Assembly (NCBI GenBank): GCA_036874045.1
Contig: CM072339.1
Span: 8,315,501-8,379,500 of the forward strand
Direction: 5' to 3'
Length of the DNA: 64,000 bases
From: Cymodocea nodosa
Taxonomy: Eukaryota; Streptophyta; Magnoliopsida; Alismatales; Cymodoceaceae
Numbering within the stretch: position 1 is the stretch's first letter; the number at the start of each line of letters is the position of its first letter. Shown piece by piece: positions 61,106 to 64,000 of this stretch. The position numbers were made by a program, and so were the translations under genes. The notes beneath the pieces were generated by a model. The model had not been told where the DNA came from and did not search any database. It saw nothing but the letters and a program-made list of their open reading frames with translations.

Positions 61106-62069
61106 AAATAAAATAGCAAACGATTAATTACATACTAGTTTGAAGCTTTCCATTCAATAAATATTTGTTGACGGATGAAGTCGAATCAGCTGCTTCTCCT
61201 TCCAGTTCCCCCAACGCATTCTCCTTTCTTTTAAAAGTGCTGGTAACTCGTAAATAACATTCTGTTTTATATATATAATGCACATCCATAAAGTAAATAA
61301 ATCTCGTTGTAAGAATGTGTCTTGCAATGGGTAGCATGGTTCTTGTTTTTATGGGTACGTGTACCACTACTAATTTCAAATTTTGGTAACCGCCAAGCCG
61401 ATGAGGTTTCGTTCATGGTTAAAAGAATAAATGTTCTGCTTAACTTGTGAACTAACCTCGTTGAGTTACAGATAACTCAAAGGAACAATGTCGGTTACTG
61501 TTGCTAACTCCACGGACTAACTTCTTTGAGTTACAGATAACTCAACGGAGTGACCTTATATTATATTACTAACCTCGTGGAGTTAAGTTTAACTCAATGA
61601 ACTTACTTCGTTGAGTTAACACTTAGCAACCTCTAAGTTTACTCCTCGTAAGTACCTCTATGTTTTTTTTTTCCTCCTGCACTCTGCTAACTGAAATAAA
61701 CTTAAATACATGTTATTAATGCAGCATTCTAATCAAAATTCGTTTAAATCTGAACATTATATAAATATTTAACTTGTAGTTCATTTCATGTTATGCAGAA
61801 TTTACATTTTACCTTGCAGCATGCAGATATTTTCAAGCATTTATTATTTAATCCTGTCATTCAGCAAACTGTAAATCTTTTTAAACATTCATGTATAATG
61901 TTCCATAAATTATATAACATTCAATATAGTTCATCCATTTCATCATTCTAAACACGCATGAAAAATATATCTAAAAACATATATTCATTCATATGAATCA
62001 ATTACATTACAATCAAATCAAATATTTTTCATACAAATATATACAAGTACAAGTAGACAAACTATACAA
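61106..62069 (-). other. Leader upstream of gag with palindromic modules
   Basis: No confident gene. An 83-codon open stretch (61379-61128) has no domain. At 61450-61630 are at least four GTTGAGTTACAGATAACTCAA-like palindromes of the LTR type. The rest is A/T-rich. Confidence 0.45.
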
Positions 62070-62219
62070 TTAGCCTCTATTCCTAAGTTCATCTACTTCC
62101 TTCTAAAGTTTTTCTAATTGCTGCTCTAATTGTTCTATCCTTTCTACAACTCCAGTAATGCCTCTAGAAGATACAGATATTTTAGCTGCTGCAACATAAT
62201 TTTTGTATTCTTTCACTAC
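62070..62219 (-). pseudogene. C-terminal coiled-coil peptide fragment
   Basis: An open frame ending at TAA 62070 encodes YVAAAKISVSSRGITGVVER and then IEQLEQQLEKL, with one TAG and EVDELRNRG. The heptad pattern is that of a coiled coil. It has no start and is joined at about 62230 to the middle of LTR L5. It may be the end of an unidentified retroelement ORF. Confidence 0.4.
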
Positions 62220-62229
62220 AATGGTTCTT

Positions 62230-63469
62230 GACTCCTCACAGTGGTTGTCAAGCACTGTGTTTGGCTCGGAATCGACCCGACATCAGGAAAGTATCATCAC
62301 AGACCTCCGATGGTTGGTGATTATGGTGGTGGTGATGATGGTTGGTGTGGTACTTCAGAGAATTGTCGATGCTGATCCTCCTCTGCACACATTGGCCACA
62401 CCCATCAATCACACACCCTTTACTTCTTTTTCTTCTCTTCTTTTATATTTCTTCAGTGGTAACTGCTTTTGCTTGAATGGTCGGTTGGATTTCCTTCATT
62501 CATATCAACGACGATGATTTCTTCTCCCTTCAACGAGTGAATTCTTGCGTGATAGGTGCGATCGTGGTTTTTTTCTTCCAACTTCCTATTTCTGCAACTA
62601 CTACAGTGGCATATTAGAAAATAAATGGTCCATAGAGTTACAGATAACTCAATGGACTTGCTTCGTTGATTTAACTATAAAACACGTGTATAAATTTAAC
62701 TATCCGATGCTTAGGTGCATTTCGGATACTTACAAACTTAACTATCCAATGCCTAGATGCATTTCGGATAGTTACAAACTTAACTATCCGATGCTCAGAT
62801 GCATTTTGGATAGTTATAGATAACTCACCAATATATAACTTAAGTCAATCTTCCAGATCACAACACGTGTCATCAGCAGTTTTATAATAAAGAAATATTT
62901 CAGAGAGTTATAAGTCTAACTATCTAATGCCTAAATGCATTTCGGATAGTTAGAGATAACTCACCGAAAATCCACTTAAGTCATTCTTCCAGAACATGAC
63001 ATGTGTCATCAGCAGTTTTATAATAAATGGAGATTTTGGAGAGTTACACATATAACTATCCGATGCCTAGTTGCAATTTCGGATACTTAGAGATAACTCA
63101 CCGAAAGTCCACTTAAGTCATACATTATGGTTTCGACATGTGTACTTCAGGAAATTATAAAATATTCTTTTAAAACATAACTGTTCGGCAATTTAAACAT
63201 AACTGTCCGGTACATGTTCGGTACATTAAACATAACTGTCCGAAATAACATAAAATTCAGATACTTAAGAATTTCACAGCCTGCAATTTACCGACAGTTT
63301 AGAAATGCACTAAATTAACATTAATTCCCCGAAATTAAGCAGATTCTTTCATTAAAGCATATAACAGTACACTTATAACAAAATAGCTTAATTCTCATAT
63401 GATAAGCTAAATATTATGCAATTAACCATCATTTAACCATTAATATTATGCACTTTTTCATTCTAAACA
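62230..63469 (-). repeat. Athila-type LTR, copy L5 (3' end missing)
   Basis: It starts TGTTTAGAATG at 63469 and is collinear with L4 until about 62230, missing roughly the last 900 bp of the LTR and the primer-binding site. It is in the right place and direction to be the 5' LTR of the gag-plus-F-box element, but the link is broken. Its 5' half has the largest set of hairpin repeats (62696-63130). Confidence 0.75.
62696..63130 (-). repeat. Hairpin minisatellite in L5
   Basis: Three copies of a 42-bp unit (62696-62737, 62738-62779, 62780-62821). Each is itself an imperfect inverted repeat with AACTATCCGA and TCGGATAGTT arms. It runs into a longer unit of about 135 bp (starting 62780, 62914 and 63050) that adds an ACACGTGTCATC-like box. 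Confidence 0.85.
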
Positions 63470-63720
63470 ATACTATATCTAGATTTGTATGAATAGTAAA
63501 ATTTTGTAGCATCTTATATAAGATTCTAACATTCAAGCAGTTACAATGCTTAAAAATCTTACAATCTCATTTATCGGATAGTTATAGCAAATTCATAAAT
63601 AAAAAAATTTTCAATTTCCATAGAACTTTGCAACACTATTCTAATTCCTCTAATTAACAAAATTACTTGGATTTTAATATAATTATGTCCCCCCCCATAC
63701 CTACATTTTGCATTGTCCTT
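63470..63720 (-). other. 3' end of a further Athila-type element, polypurine motif
   Basis: Same as 57755-58005: on the - strand AGGACAATGCAAAATGTAGG plus a G-run, then 220 bp. Here the 1.1-kb spacer seen at 56640-57750 is absent and the sequence goes straight into L5. Confidence 0.6.
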
Positions 63721-64000
63721 GTTATGCGAAGAGAAGTGTAGAAAGGGAGAAGCTTGGACTCGTGGAGAAGAAAGAAGAAGACAAAAGGGAAAAAACGTGT
63801 GAAGCAAATGCAAAAACACCAAGGTTTAACGTGGTTCCCCAATTGGGTACGTCCACGGATGGAGCTCAACTGAATGATTCTCTAGGTGATCACAAAGGGA
63901 TACAAGATTCAACTCATCCTCGAAGTACACGTTGGGGGTCTATTTATAACATTTGTGTACCCCCAAGTGACTAAGGACAAAACTACCCCTATGTGTAACA
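63721..64000 (-). repeat. LTR-like sequence at the window edge
   Basis: It starts TGTTATGCG at 63721, interrupting the AGGACAATG motif, and the window ends GTGTAACA, matching TGTTA/TAACA ends. It contains GTTTAACGTGGTTCCCC, a sequence type common in plant copia LTRs. It may be a short complete LTR or a truncated one. Confidence 0.4.

Noticed and set aside
62696..62821. Regular 42-bp repeats that look like a CRISPR array
   Set aside because: There are no unique spacers. The units are tandem and palindromic inside an LTR, and the DNA is from a plant nucleus.

Overview
This is nuclear DNA of a flowering plant. It is A/T-rich and built mostly of nested LTR retrotransposons around one host gene with introns. 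Plant signs are Athila-type Ty3/gypsy and Sirevirus-type Ty1/copia elements, primer-binding sites matching plant tRNA-Asp and tRNA-iMet ends, and a three-exon group IIc WRKY gene with the usual R-type intron. The species cannot be named from the sequence alone.

Layout. 1-7975: Athila-type LTRs in both orientations around a decayed, 3'-truncated gag-protease-RT segment (2213-5179, - strand). 7976-43228: a three-level nest. Copia element B (+, 5' truncated; pol 7976-11114, third ORF 12702-14951) has a 3' LTR split by copia element D (+, 15767-41957), with a perfect 5-bp target duplication CATGA. D is itself interrupted by a gypsy-like solo LTR (23633-25819) and by copia element C (-, 27321 to about 40766). 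43229-43857: an inverted LTR scrap. 43858-50626: low-copy DNA with the WRKY gene (47286-48706) and a promoter region holding W-boxes, an ABRE/G-box and a TATA box. 50627-52930: an old LTR containing a solo copia LTR with TSD TGTTT. 52931-63720: stacked Athila-type LTRs and a gypsy-type element (- strand) whose gag is followed not by pol but by a decayed F-box gene (58434-59594). 63721-64000: start of another LTR-like sequence.

None of the retroelement polyproteins is intact. Most breaks are in-frame stops, and most of those I could compare with another copy lie where it has CAG, CGA or TGG, the pattern of C-to-T decay at methylated DNA. The reading frames are otherwise well kept: D gag-pol runs 1,392 codons in one frame.

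The most unusual material is (i) the F-box gene in the pol slot of an Athila-like element, (ii) non-coding modules shared between gypsy-type and copia-type elements (a 104-bp LTR block, and a roughly 1.1-kb spacer carrying polypurine tracts), (iii) hairpin minisatellites in the LTRs, and (iv) stop codons shared between copies at the gag/protease junction and near the end of the third ORF. The last may be recoding sites or inherited lesions.
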